Both the position numbers and the translations under genes were made by a program. A stretch of 64,000 nt of DNA from Polymyxa betae (Eukaryota; Endomyxa; Phytomyxea; Plasmodiophorida; Plasmodiophoridae), in contig RBZT01000631.1 of the NCBI GenBank assembly GCA_003693705.1, forward strand, positions 1 through 64,000. Direction: 5' to 3'. Below, piece after piece: positions 20,956-30,621 of this stretch. Position 1 is the first letter of the stretch. Each line of letters begins with the position of its first letter. The notes under the pieces were generated by a model, which was not told the origin of the DNA, made no database searches, and worked only from the letters and a program-made list of their open reading frames with translations.

Positions 20956-21888
20956 CTATCTTGAAATGGCAATGCCATTCTTGTTCTGATAAGCTGGATA
21001 ACAACGAAGCTGGTGATACTTAGCCAAGTATTGCAGATAGTTATCGGACTGCCTGGGAGTGATATCCACGAGAAACCCTTCGCTGCTAACGAGAGCGCTG
21101 ACTTCATCTTCCGAATCCGGGGTCCAGCACAATGGCTCTCCGATGACAGCGAGCATCGACTTATTAAACACCGACCCGAACATCGGTGTTGTTTTGGTGA
21201 TGTAAGAAAACACCAAAACCGATCCAATGGGAGTAATAGCCTTTATGGATTGCAGACATTGTCGTACTGCCTCTGGCTTCAGATACATGAACAACCCTTC
21301 AGCGACAATCACCGATCGGATGTCCTTTTTCCATAAAGGGCAGTCGTCGAAAATCTTCTCTTCCAGTTTCCAAAGAGACAGATCGACCGGCAGAAAACGA
21401 GCATTCGAGTAGCGATAGCCGAGCCGCTCAACAGCGGCCTGCTTACAAACGGACGTGCTGGGATGATCGACCTCAACGAATAATATCTTGGGATAACGTG
21501 CTGCTAGGTTCATTATTAAGACGTCATACCCGCCTCCCAGAATTAAAACCTGCTTGGCGCCATCGTCAATCGCTTCAACGACTCGATCGTAGAAGAAACG
21601 CTTTCGAAGACACATCGAGATATCGAACGATGGAATTCTGGGAAGACATTGGGCGATGCATGACAACACAGGAACTATGAGAAAGGAGAACCAGCTGATA
21701 ACGGCGTTCAAGAATGAAGTGATGGGACATGCTTGCCAAAGCAGCTCTCGAGTCAATTTGGCAGATCCAGGCGGTACGATATCGTTCATCAAGGTCGTGA
21801 TGGGCTCTCCCCAGATCCAATATTGAACCAACGGACGAGCCACGAACAGAGCCGTCCAACTGCCAAACGTTTGCACCATGTTGTACAA
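20956..21888 (-). CDS. LCM-family SAM-dependent methyltransferase, copy 2
   Basis: Single exon of 310 codons, with a likely start at the internal Met that aligns with copy 1 (MVQTFGSWTALFV). The same landmarks are present: KQVLILGGGYDVLIMNLAAR, LFVEVDHPSTSVCKQAA, FLPVDLSLWKLEEKI, VAEGLFMYLKPEAVRQCL, and the C-terminal SDNYLQYLAKYHQL block. A hydrophobic segment (VISWFSFLIVPVLSCIA) again follows the first 60 residues. It lies in the same orientation as copy 1, 1.7 kb upstream in gene order. All SAM-binding residues look intact. Substrate unknown. Confidence 0.85.
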   Translation of the reverse strand: MYNMVQTFGSWTALFVARPLVQYWIWGEPITTLMNDIVPPGSAKLTRELLWQACPITSFLNAVISWFSFLIVPVLSCIAQCLPRIPSFDISMCLRKRFFYDRVVEAIDDGAKQVLILGGGYDVLIMNLAARYPKILFVEVDHPSTSVCKQAAVERLGYRYSNARFLPVDLSLWKLEEKIFDDCPLWKKDIRSVIVAEGLFMYLKPEAVRQCLQSIKAITPIGSVLVFSYITKTTPMFGSVFNKSMLAVIGEPLCWTPDSEDEVSALVSSEGFLVDITPRQSDNYLQYLAKYHQLRCYPAYQNKNGIAISR

Positions 21889-22361
21889 GGTGAATGAGGC
21901 AGACGAGCAACGACAGCGACCGAAACTACAGCTTGCAACGTCCTGATGAGAAGAAGGTTTTACTCATTCAAAATGGAGGGCAAAATGAGGTGAATGAACG
22001 ACCCGCCTCCGATTTAGTCCATATCATCATTACTTTCACAATCAACAAATAGTCTGGAATGACAGATAATCGATCCCTGTTATCATAGTAAGGAGAGGAG
22101 GTAGAAATACTCCTGTTCACTTTGGTGACGGCGATGTTCTCATCCTCTTCACAGAAGAACCCGCCCGAATCCAGTCAAAAGGTGTTGTTTGAAAAGTACA
22201 GGATCTTTGGTCGGGATCTCAACAACTGGCTTTCATCATCAAACGATCACACTTTTGTGGGTTCTGCTGCCTTTTTGATAGGTTGATTTCTGTTTTCCTT
22301 AAAACTTAATTATGTTATTTCACGACAGCCAAGCTTTGGCTGAATGTTTGCATGACTATTA

Positions 22362-22930
22362 TCAATGTCCCGATATAGCCGACAATGATTCAGGCCGTCT
22401 CGTTGGTATATCGACAATGAATTTCTTGCTGGCGAACAGCTCGCTGATCTCATTGAACAAATCCGGTTGCCTGTAAAACTGGTGGACAGCTTTTTGCAGC
22501 AGTAGACGCCCGAACCTGGATCCGAACATCGGCAACTGAATCGGATCGTCCTTCATCACGAGCGCAGGCAGTTTACGCTTGATCAATCGCAGGCATTGGA
22601 GTACTCAGCTGGCGTAAGATACTTCAGCAGGCGTTCGATTGAGCGCATGACCCGGTATTTGGAGTGGCCAGATCGATCAGGATGAAATCAACCATCGGTA
22701 AATTTTGCCAACGGCAGCCCGTTTGAAGACGATCGTGCTATTAAAGTCGGGTTCAACAGACAAGACAGTGGGATAGCACGGCGCCAGATTCGCCATCAGC
22801 AAGTCGTATCCGCCGCCCAAGATCAGCAGTTGCCGGCCCCGTCCTCGACGGTTTCGAAGCGGTACGAAGGCAGGTGGCGGTGCTGAGCGCAGGCCACTGC
22901 GGATTCAGAATTAGGGATCGCGAACCCAAT
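22362..22930 (-). pseudogene. Decayed third LCM methyltransferase
   Basis: Fragments in different reverse frames align to copies 1 and 2: GYDLLMANLAPCYPTVLSVE near 22810-22740 (SAM-binding region), followed by FKRAAVGK, then PMFGSRFGRLLLQKAVHQFY and ELFASKKFIVDIPTRRPESL at 22530-22380, the latter matching the PMFGS...GFLVDITPRQSDNY block of copy 2. Frame changes and missing blocks (VAEG-LMYL region) show that it cannot make the full enzyme. It completes a tandem set of three. Confidence 0.8.
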
Positions 22931-23375
22931 TCATGAATCGATCAATGCAAGATGTTGTCGGGCATGTTTGATATAGAAAAGTCGCGCCAGATTTGAGGTA
23001 TTTTTGGTGGAGTGAGCCATAAATCACAGAATGAGCTACACGCAGGGTCGTCCTGATACCGAATTTCTACACCATCGCTCACACATTGGTAAGCAACTAG
23101 CCACTTGGCTCACATATCCAGCACATGGACAGGCAGAGCTCCAACGAAGCTTTTGATACTGCATGACGGTTACGATTAGACGAATGTCGTTGGATTCTGA
23201 AATCTAGAACTAATGTATCCAACAATGATTTCGGAACAGGACAATTTGGTTCAACAATGATTTCGGAACAGGACAATTTGGTCGGATGAATCTCTAACTA
23301 GGGCATCTCTAACTAGGGCAGCTGTGCTACTTGCTAAGTTCAATAGGACAAGAGGGACCGAGGGCTGGAGTACAA
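22931..23375. other. Intergenic with two short tandem duplications
   Basis: Between the decayed methyltransferase and paralog C. A 32-nt unit (CAACAATGATTTCGGAACAG and following bases) occurs twice at 23220-23282. Immediately after, a 15-nt unit (TCTCTAACTAGGGCA) occurs twice at 23291-23320. No gene is seen. Confidence 0.8.
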
Positions 23376-24839
23376 CTACTGCAGATAATTCGCCTGCTGA
23401 ATGAGTTGATTCCGCAATTGACGGAACCAATCACGCCTGCCTACGACGAACACGGATTCAGAGCGGCAGCCATTCTCAGGCCTTGCAAGCTTACGGGATA
23501 GAAGGCGGACGCGATTCGGGATGCCATCGGCCTGAAAAGGTTCGCGACTGGGCCCCGGTTGGGGTCGGTCTATGAGATCCCATCGCTGTAGACCCGAATC
23601 AACACATTCGACATTGATAAAGATGGAATGACACGTGAACAGGGCGTCCTCGATGAAGGTCATCGGATCAGATCGCGCTTGATGCAGCTGTGTCTTCACC
23701 CAGGACGAGTGAACACCATTCAGCGGCGCCGACATCGCCTCCGCCTGCTGCTGCACCATTTTTGGTGGCCGGACAGCCTCCAAAGGCAGCGGTGGGATGG
23801 GGGGCGGCGACTCGCTACGTTCGTCGTTTCGGATACCGGCGAACAGCTGCCTGGCGAGATCCGGACAGTAGAAATGCCCGGGCGTCTTTTCATCGCGATC
23901 GAAATCGCTTTCACTGTCACTGTCGCTCATTTCTTCGCTGCTATCGAATGTGTGCTCGGAATCGTCCGATTGCGTTGTCAAGTCCCAATCTGACGTTGTA
24001 TCCGACCCCGGGACGTTCGATTTCTGACGTCGCAGCGTCTGCAGCTCACCCTGCAGATACTCGATCAAGAAATACAGCTTGTCTATCATGTGCGGGTATT
24101 CGATCAGAAACTGGACGTCGGCGCTGTCATCGCAGCGCGAGTATTGCTTCTTGACAGCATCCAGGATCATACAGGCCAGATCGCTGTCGTTCGGCTCAGG
24201 ATCCTTGCGATGGACAGCCGGCGTATTGAAGGAGTCCGGGTGCATGTGACGCCGGACGTACAGGACCAGGTCGCGGTCGAACGTGAGCTGGGCCAGCTCC
24301 AGGTGCGGGGCTTTGAACCGAAACCCCTTTTGATTCACCATGAAGTGGACGATGGAGCGCCGCGGTTGATGCAGGGCCAGTGCCACATACAGATCCGCCT
24401 CGAGTTCGCGGCTAATGTCGCCCGATTGCGTGTCCACCGTGATTGGCTTCGGCAGCAGCAGTGTGTCGTAGACGGTCCAATACAGATCGCGAAGATATTC
24501 TTCAGGGCCACAAAATCCTACGAACAGGTCGGTGATAACCTTGATTCGAGCATCCCAGGGATAGTTCTCTTTAGGCAGAGTCCATTTCGATAACAGCACG
24601 AACTCTTTCCAGAACTCGTACTGCTGCTGGCGTAGAGCTGCCTGCGTAACGCACGAGTCGTACCGAACGAATCCGAAGCCGTGATGAATGGCACGCAAGA
24701 AGTCGATGTTGCCCCTCTTGGCCTCAAAGTAAAGTTTTTGGTGCGAAACCTGACGATCGTAATCTTGGAGACGAGGGACGACGCGAGTGTACTGGACCGA
24801 CTTTCGCATGGCGATGGAATACCCAACTCCATTCAACAA
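23376..24839 (-). CDS. Unknown-family paralog C, about 469 aa after splicing
   Basis: Reverse-strand paralog of the genes at 2-754 and 1417-2733. The frame is open for 487 codons, but comparison with paralog A shows a 54-nt intron at 23494-23441 (GTAAGC donor, GTCGTAG acceptor) that is a multiple of three and has no stop. Removing it restores SRRRDWFRQLRNQL exactly like paralog A. Blocks shared with paralog B: KGFRFKAPHLELAQL, FDRDLVLYVRRHMHPDSF, DPEPNDSDLACMILDAV, YPHMIDKLYFLIEYLQ. The variable acidic linker (SDDSEHTFDSSEEMSDSDSE, around residues 290-315) is longer here. The start ATG could be the first (24839) or the internal MRKSVQYTRV. No recognised domain or function. Intron retention would insert 18 residues. 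Confidence 0.85.
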   Translation of the reverse strand: MLNGVGYSIAMRKSVQYTRVVPRLQDYDRQVSHQKLYFEAKRGNIDFLRAIHHGFGFVRYDSCVTQAALRQQQYEFWKEFVLLSKWTLPKENYPWDARIKVITDLFVGFCGPEEYLRDLYWTVYDTLLLPKPITVDTQSGDISRELEADLYVALALHQPRRSIVHFMVNQKGFRFKAPHLELAQLTFDRDLVLYVRRHMHPDSFNTPAVHRKDPEPNDSDLACMILDAVKKQYSRCDDSADVQFLIEYPHMIDKLYFLIEYLQGELQTLRRQKSNVPGSDTTSDWDLTTQSDDSEHTFDSSEEMSDSDSESDFDRDEKTPGHFYCPDLARQLFAGIRNDERSESPPPIPPLPLEAVRPPKMVQQQAEAMSAPLNGVHSSWVKTQLHQARSDPMTFIEDALFTCHSIFINVECVDSGLQRWDLIDRPQPGPSREPFQADGIPNRVRLLSRKLARPENGCRSESVFVVGRRDWFRQLRNQLIQQANYLQ

Positions 24840-24916
24840 ATTCTATGAATTCCGCGCAGCATCTCAAAGAACTGCTCTCTCATCGCCAAGGTCGGTGGTG
24901 GCACCTGGAAGCCAGC

Positions 24917-24966
24917 TCAGCTTCGAGTTATGTTCGACTCGTTCAGCTTCTAGTTATGTTCGAGTA
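24917..24966. repeat. 26-nt tandem duplication upstream of paralog C
   Basis: TCAGCTTC(G/T)AGTTATGTTCGA occurs twice with a 26-nt period, about 80 nt upstream of the paralog C start codon. Small direct duplications also flank the 3' side of the same gene and the start of paralog B. Confidence 0.7.
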
Positions 24967-25156
24967 GTACTGGTCGTGGATCGATCGCTAAACAATCAGA
25001 GCTGAATAAGATGCTTCGAGAACCACTGGCCAGGAAACATTACTGCTGGACCATAGTTGGATCAACATCACCATACTTTCCAATATCACAGCTACCCGTG
25101 CAGGAAGTCGGAGACCAAACTGTTTCAGGCAATGCAGTGATTGAATCTGCTTTCAG

Positions 25157-25462
25157 GCAAAACCGGCAGATTTGCGAACGATCGTATATTCAGTGGATTC
25201 TGTTCCGCCGCCTCAGTTAAACGTCTCGAAAGGTAACTCAATTCGTGTCGTAATCATCCCCCATTCTGAAGGAATTGGCGCAGACCCAGATCAGATTAGA
25301 GAGCGCAGAAAGACGCTGAACAAACTGAATTCGCAACGCCAACGCAACCGCGAGCGCATACAGTTAAAGCAGCTGATCGAACGCCTCGAGTATAATCGAA
25401 AGGAGCATGACTCCTTGTTAAAGATGGCGCGAGATAAAATGCCTTCCAATGATGACCAGTAA
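25157..25462 (+). CDS. Small coiled-coil protein, 5' end incomplete
   Basis: Two exons, 25157-25232 and 25284-25462, joined by a 51-nt intron, read PADLRTIVYSVDSVPPPQLN, then SKDPDQIRERRKTLNKLNSQ, a basic coiled coil (RQRNRERIQLKQLIERLEYN) and MPSNDDQ. The first exon opens after a TTTCAG acceptor, so at least one upstream exon with the start codon is missing from this model, probably between 24990 and 25150. No domain is recognised. It is divergent from paralog C. Confidence 0.5.
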   Translation, partial: AKPADLRTIVYSVDSVPPPQLNVSKGNSIRVVIIPHSEGIGADPDQIRERRKTLNKLNSQRQRNRERIQLKQLIERLEYNRKEHDSLLKMARDKMPSNDDQ

Positions 25463-25525
25463 ATCGTTTGATCAGAAAACTTCAGGCTTTAAACATGTCT
25501 TAGATTGCCAATAACGCGATCTGCA

Positions 25526-25866
25526 ATGCTGGTTCGATATATTTGCAATTTGTTGCACCCCAGCCATATTGACGTGATTTCGTTCGCCCTTGGCATCAAG
25601 ACCGACGCACATCGGGCGCTGTCGGCGATGATATTTGAACAGCTCGATATCAAAGGTAATGAGTCTTTAGGCAGCCAACAATAAGATATTGAGATGCGAT
25701 AGGTGCACAGAAGCAAACTTTATGTGGCATTTTACAACGTTCATCCAACCAGATCAGCAAGTTTCAAAATGCCATTGAACTCCTGAACAAAGCCGCTCAA
25801 ACATCGCATCTGGCCGTGACAAACGCCCACACAATAATATCCAATAATAAATTCGAAAATGCATAG
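25526..25866 (+). CDS. Hypothetical helical protein, 97 aa
   Basis: Two exons, 25526-25655 and 25703-25866, with a 47-nt GT-AG intron. The frame is kept across the junction (EQLDIKGAQKQT). The product is helical: MLVRYICNLLHPSHIDVISF, KTDAHRALSAMIFEQLD, then ILQRSSNQISKFQNAIELLN. I do not recognise it. It lies 64 nt after the stop of the preceding small gene, and could be a later part of the same transcription unit. Confidence 0.5.
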
Positions 25867-26029
25867 TTCTCTAATACCTGTTGATCAACAGATGCATTAT
25901 TCTATTTAGCAAGTAGCCATGCTAATGGGTGGCATACAAGAGTTGGGGGCAAAAGAAAACAGTCGATATTTGGATCAGATTAGTGTACTGTTACAGTGGC
26001 CACAATGCCAATGATTGTTGAATGAGAAA

Positions 26030-26218
26030 ATGCAGGATACAGAGCAGATATCGCCAGAAGAAACAGAGACCAAAATCTTTATAAACGCATTGACGCAAAC
26101 ACCTTTGAAACTGTTGTCAGCACCGGTCTATAAGCAATGGAACATTTCAACATCGGTAGAACCCCTAAAAGTTACTCACAGTAAGACGGAATCGGAAATC
26201 GATCCAACAGACCGATAA
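26030..26218 (+). CDS. Open frame separated by one in-frame stop from the next gene
   Basis: ATG at 26030 opens 62 codons (MQDTEQISPEETETKIFINA ... KTESEIDPTDR) ending in TAA at 26216-26218. Three bases later, in the same frame, the ATG of the next coding sequence follows. No domain is recognised. It may be an upstream gene, an upstream open frame, or the N-terminal part of the following protein if the stop is read through. Confidence 0.4.
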   Translation: MQDTEQISPEETETKIFINALTQTPLKLLSAPVYKQWNISTSVEPLKVTHSKTESEIDPTDR

Positions 26219-26221
26219 TTG

Positions 26222-26813
26222 ATGGATCGTTCAGAACAAACCAGATGTATGGCAGCGAGGCGCCTCTGGGAGAAGATCGATAACCTGAGTAGTTCGCCAT
26301 TTATTCAATCCGAATTCGATGCACACGTGCAAGAAATTCTTCAACATCGAGCCGCTGATGTTGTGAAAAGGACCCGAATTCGCGATCTTCGTAAGCAATT
26401 CAGCCCGGAGAATCTTTTACGGCTCGAGGTGAGGAAATTCCCTCCGGTGCTTCGAAACTTCTAAAAAGGTTCAGATCAGAAAGCAACGACAACTAGACGA
26501 GCTAAACATACCGCCTGATTTGCTCGGATGGAGGAAGAGATCCAACCGAATTCAGCTGGATTCGATCACAAACCGTCGAAAAGCAAGATCAAAGCCTTTA
26601 TCTAACACTCCATTAACAGCATCGAAATTATCGCCTGCCTCTAAGGACCTCGCCTCAATTCTGCTGGCGGATTCGCGACCGTCGTCATCAATCCGGCTTC
26701 GAAGCTTGCGACCAGCTCGTGAAGATATGGTAGCCCATTCACAAGATCTGGCAACGATCTACCAGCGCATTCTGGTTCGGAACCGAACCTGCCCTACTCT
26801 TTACGATCGATGA
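26222..26813 (+). CDS. Hypothetical protein, 183 aa
   Basis: Exons 26222-26428 and 26469-26813, joined by a 40-nt intron, give 183 residues in frame. The N-terminal half is helical (ARRLWEKIDNLSSSPFIQSE, DVVKRTRIRDLRKQFSPENL). The junction reads LRLEVQIRKQRQLDELNIPP, followed by LLGWRKRSNRIQLDSI and a basic Ser/Pro-rich tail (SKLSPASKDLASIL). There is no signal peptide, membrane segment or known motif. Basic composition suggests a nucleic-acid or microtubule-associated role, but that is only inference. Confidence 0.55.
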
Positions 26814-27176
26814 ACACATAAACGATTTATGCTTTGCGGACATGACAGCAGCTGATTATGACATCAGTAGTTTCGTGATTTAAGCGCCTTTAATATCCAA
26901 AAATGATGCTGTTAGGCTGAATATCAAAGAAGCTCCTTTGAATTCACAGCAGTCTTATTACCGTCAACGTAAGCATCTATGCTGTACAATACCTGGAATG
27001 ATACTCACCCGTGTAAAAAAGATAGTGCAGGCAAGCGCTGGACAGACAGCGATCTATGGTGTACAAGAGTGAATTCTTAATGTCGAGACGAGACCGAATA
27101 GGCTCTGAAGAAAGGGGTCTCATAATTCCAATAAATGGAGGGGCCTCTCTACAGCTGAAGTTTTGTATGGTTGAAT

Positions 27177-27277
27177 AGACTGATGGGGTCATGGGGTGTC
27201 TCATTGAGAGAAGAGATCCTTGATGAAACCGGTAGACTAATGGGGCCATGCATGGGGCAATGGGGTGTCTCAATGAC
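27177..27277. repeat. Imperfect direct repeat upstream of SBDS
   Basis: AGACTGATGGGG...ATGGGGTGTCTCATTGA (27177-27207) and AGACTAATGGGG...ATGGGGTGTCTCAATGA (27234-27277) are two imperfect copies, the second with an internal GCATGGGGCA insertion. They lie about 90-190 nt before the SBDS start codon, in its probable promoter or leader. Confidence 0.65.
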
Positions 27278-27366
27278 TTCTGTCATTGATGATGACGTTA
27301 CAAATGTTGAGGCCGATGCCGTGGCCTGCGCTACTATCGTGACTTCCACTCATTCTCATCTTGGCC

Positions 27367-28217
27367 ATGTCGTCACCGGGACAGCTGATTCGCCTGAAAC
27401 GGGCCGGTCATGTCTTCGAGGTCCTTACCAACCCGGGCGCTATCACTGCCTGGAGAGCGAAGCCGGATGCCAAAACTGTTCCCAGCAGCCTCTGTGTCGC
27501 TCCTATTATTTTCTCGAACCAGTCGAAAGGCTTGCGCGCATCGCAAACTGCATTAACTGCTGCTTTCGAGACCGATGCATTGGAAGACTGTCTTCGTGTC
27601 ATTTTCGAGAAAGGTGAACTTCAAGTTTCGGCTTCGGAACGACAAGACAAGGTCGACTCATGCAAGCGTGCCATTATGCAATCGTTGCATAAAGGCTATA
27701 TTGATCCACGAACCAATCTACCCCATACTTTAGTTCGTATTGAAACTGCCGTTGCCGGAATCAAAGGCTGGAGAGCAGATCCCGATAAACCGGTACCTGC
27801 TCAGGTATTCATTTGTTTGCATTTGTCGTTTGAGGAAGTGTTATCGTCAAACACCGGTTATTCTATTCTTGCTGTCTATGAACGTTCGTTTAGGTTCAAG
27901 AAGTGGTCAAGAAGCTTCATGGGATTCTGTCGTTGGTCAAAAGTGAGATCGGAGCCACGTTAACAATTCCTGCAGCCTATTCGGGTCCTTCGGCGTCCAT
28001 TGTCCATAAAATGTGTCATATCGCTACCGAATCGTATGGCGCCGATCGATCGGTGACATATACGATCACCATCTCGCCTGGCGATATGGATGCTTTCATG
28101 GCGGCGCTGAACAAGGTCACGAAAGGCGATTTCCAATTGAAGATAGATAAAGCTGGGGTAGGCGCCGGCCCACCGGAACCCGAGAAGGGAAAGGGTGCCA
28201 AGAAGAAGCGCAAATGA
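27367..28217 (+). CDS. SBDS: SBDS ribosome maturation protein
   Basis: Two exons, 27367-27804 and 27894-28217, with an 89-nt intron, give 253 residues, the usual length. SBDS (yeast Sdo1) works with the GTPase EFL1 to release eIF6 from nascent 60S subunits. Family blocks: QLIRLKRAGHVFEV and WRAKPDAKTVPSSLCVAP in the N-terminal FYSH domain, TALTAAFETDALEDCLRVIF with EKGELQVSASERQ, YIDPRTNLPHTLVRIETA in the central helical domain, and VVKKLHGILSLVKSEIGATL, then the C-terminal ferredoxin-like ITISPGDMDAFMAALNKVTK. The C-terminus ends in a basic KGKGAKKKRK tail. The ATG at 27367 fits the short N-terminus before RLKRAG. Bridging codons (PAQ/VQEVV) support the splice. Confidence 0.95.
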
Positions 28218-28318
28218 ACAGTTTGTATAAATGTCATTTGGTGATTTCCTCATTTTGTGATGACATGCGAACTCACGTGCCAGATTCAAGTACGGTCACT
28301 AGATAATCGTCATCAGCA

Positions 28319-29955
28319 ATGTCGGCCGGTTTCGCCACCGACTCCTTAAACATAACCGATTACGCCTTACGCGAGTTTCCTGCTTGCTGCGATCTCGTAT
28401 CCGAGGTGATGCATCTGTCCGGTGTCGTTCGGTCGACTGTTTGATCAGCAGCGCAGGACTCGACACGAACGCCAGATTGGCAGGGTCTATTACAACTAGC
28501 AACCGCGACTGATTTGAGCGAAGCCAGCTCGAAACCAAACTTGAAATTTCGCCAATGTTTTGCCTGGCTGAATGATACAATTTTTTCATTTCGGAAGAAG
28601 CCGAAAAGCGACGCGAGAGACGGATTCTATCGAATTACGTTCTATCTGATACCTGTCAGCTCTTGAGCTCTGAGCGTCGCATTTTCGTCTGAATGAGCTC
28701 CTTCAGGAATCTGTCCTTGAGGACCAATCCTGCATTGAACCCTGGGACGATTTCCAGCAACATCTAGAAGAAGAACGAGCTGGCCATGGGCTCAAGCTTA
28801 TTACGCCTGATATGATCATCTGTGTCCGATGCCAATCGTTAATGTCTTCGCCTCTGCACTCATTCTCTTTCTAACTGGCAACAGAGAAAGCGATCGCGAA
28901 CAGCTTATTGGGATACTGGATCGGAATCTGCGAAATCATCTGGATCCAGAGCTTTACACCATCAAGGCCAACGGATCCCGAATCCTCATGGAACGGATCC
29001 ATAAGACCATGCAGCTGAACTGGCAGCAGCATCAAGAAGTTCTGGCGAATCTTAGTGCGATTGCTGCTAGCAACGACCCAACATCAGCTAACGATCATCA
29101 TAGAGTTGCTGGGGATCCCGACCATTGCTGATTATATTAAATCTTGCAAGGACCGACGAATGTATGGTCTGCTTGATATCGCTTCAGAAACTGGCCATGA
29201 ACAGACTCTAAACTTCCAGCCGTTTTATTGTGTTCTTTGGAAAGATACTTTGTACGGTCAGAGGATTATGTAATGCTTCTAACGTGCCTCAAGGTATCTG
29301 TTCGACGAATCGCGAGAAGGTATCCCTGCAGCGTTGATGCCGTTGCACTATTCTAAAATCGCCCTGGACGAGAAGGCGATTCGCTCCAGAAGCTACCAGG
29401 CGCGATTGATGCTGCCATTGCGCTGCATTGTGATGCAGTTCCAACACGCGTTTAGTTTAGCGGAATGGTTTCATGCTATCTATTCCATAACGCAGCCTAC
29501 ATGTAGAATCGCCTTTCTCGACGATCTGTCCAGTTAACAGAATTTCAGGCCAAAACCGAGACATACGCGCCTGGGTTGAGGCGATTCAGCACGGTCCTCC
29601 TGATCTACAGTTTCTGGACCAGTGGGCCTGCATGACTGACTCCAATCGATTCAATGTTGAGCCTTGTTCCCCAGGCCTGCTAATGCGGAATGGAAAAGTT
29701 ATCTATTGGCTTGTGATAAGGTCGGCTTGCAAGCTGATCTGCGTCCAGCAATGTCTGACCAGCTTACAGATGCACATTGTTGAATGCACCAGCGTTATCG
29801 GGAAACAAAGTCTGGAATTCATAACAGAGGTATTTCTTAAAGAAGGGGCATCGAAGCGAGTATTCCCTCTACCGGAGCCGATAATGCAGCTGGTGAAACA
29901 TGGAAGCAATGTACAAATAGCCTATACTGGTTGTTCTAGCTCAAATAGATTCTAG
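28319..29955 (+). CDS. Unassigned multi-exon gene
   Basis: Forward exons with protein-like reading: a start MSAGFATDSLNITDYALREF then PACCDLVSEVMHLSG (28319-28440), TPDWQGLLQLATATDLSEAS with RQCFAWLNDTIFSFRKKPKS (about 28450-28640), NELLQESVLEDQSCIEPWDD (about 28690-28850), SDREQLIGILDRNLRNHLDP with MERIHKTMQLNWQQHQEVLA (28890-29090), and PTIADYIKSCKDRRMYGLLD (29110-29200), then SREGIPAALMPLHYSKIALD (29310-29400) and later pieces to 29955. Introns look short. The ELLGIPTIAD stretch faintly recalls COG8, but flanking COG8 blocks are missing, so I leave it unnamed. It may be continuous with the FHA gene downstream. Confidence 0.4.
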
Positions 29956-30168
29956 GAAGCTCTTATCCAGCTCAAGAATTATATCGATGATAACATTCAG
30001 CTTCTATGGTGGAGCTGGTTGAGATCGAATGGGGTTTCGCTTGAATTCGAGGATTGTCAACCAATTTCTACCACCGCTAACAAAACCTCTGGATTAGCGA
30101 TCGTAATTTATACCCATAGACAGGGTAACGGTTATATCGGAAAGCAAACGATTCTAATGCTGCATAGA

Positions 30169-30540
30169 TGGAGGGATACTTAAGGAAAAGGATGTATATT
30201 GGATTCATCCAGAGAGAAATGTCATAACAATTGGACGAGATCGGATGAATGTCCTGAGAATCGAGGACGCAAAAGCATCGAGGTCGCATGCCAAAATTGT
30301 TTTTGATGGAAAAAGTACTTAAAATCGAAATCCCAAGGCATTGCTAATAGTTACTTAGAGTTCGAAATTTTCGATATGGGATCTAGACGCGGTACGCTGG
30401 TTAATAACATTCCGGTGGCGAATGCAATATTACATGAAGGCGATAGAATTGCGATCGGAGATTGTGTCCTCGCCATTGAGTCTCGACAAAAACCTTCGAG
30501 AGTTCGCAACATAATGAAAATAGCTCGAGTTAGGAAATAA
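30169..30540 (+). CDS. FHA-domain protein, C-terminal exons
   Basis: Two exons, about 30169-30314 and 30359-30540, joined by a 44-nt intron. The spliced sequence is a canonical forkhead-associated domain: ITIGRDRMNVLRIEDAKASR (GR motif), SRSHAKIVFDG, then KFEIFDMGSRRGTLVNNIPV (the D-x-GS-x-x-GT-x-VN signature) and HEGDRIAIGDCVLAIES. FHA domains bind phosphothreonine peptides in signalling and DNA-damage proteins. Key phosphopeptide-binding residues (G-R, S-x-x-H, N of VNN) are present. The protein ends soon after the domain with a basic tail (KPSRVRNIMKIARVRK). The N-terminal part is not resolved and may be the gene at 28319-29955. Partner and pathway are unknown. Confidence 0.75.
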
Positions 30541-30621
30541 AGCATGATTGAAATGGTCTGTCTCTAAAGGTTTAATTCTATATATATAAGGATAAAGATA
30601 TGAAAGGAAATACACACAGAT

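Noticed and set aside
28319-29600. Possible COG8 (Dor1) or RPAIN gene
   Set aside because: ELLGIPTIAD and PWDDFQQHLEEE resemble single motifs of these families, but the required neighbouring motifs and cysteine clusters are absent.
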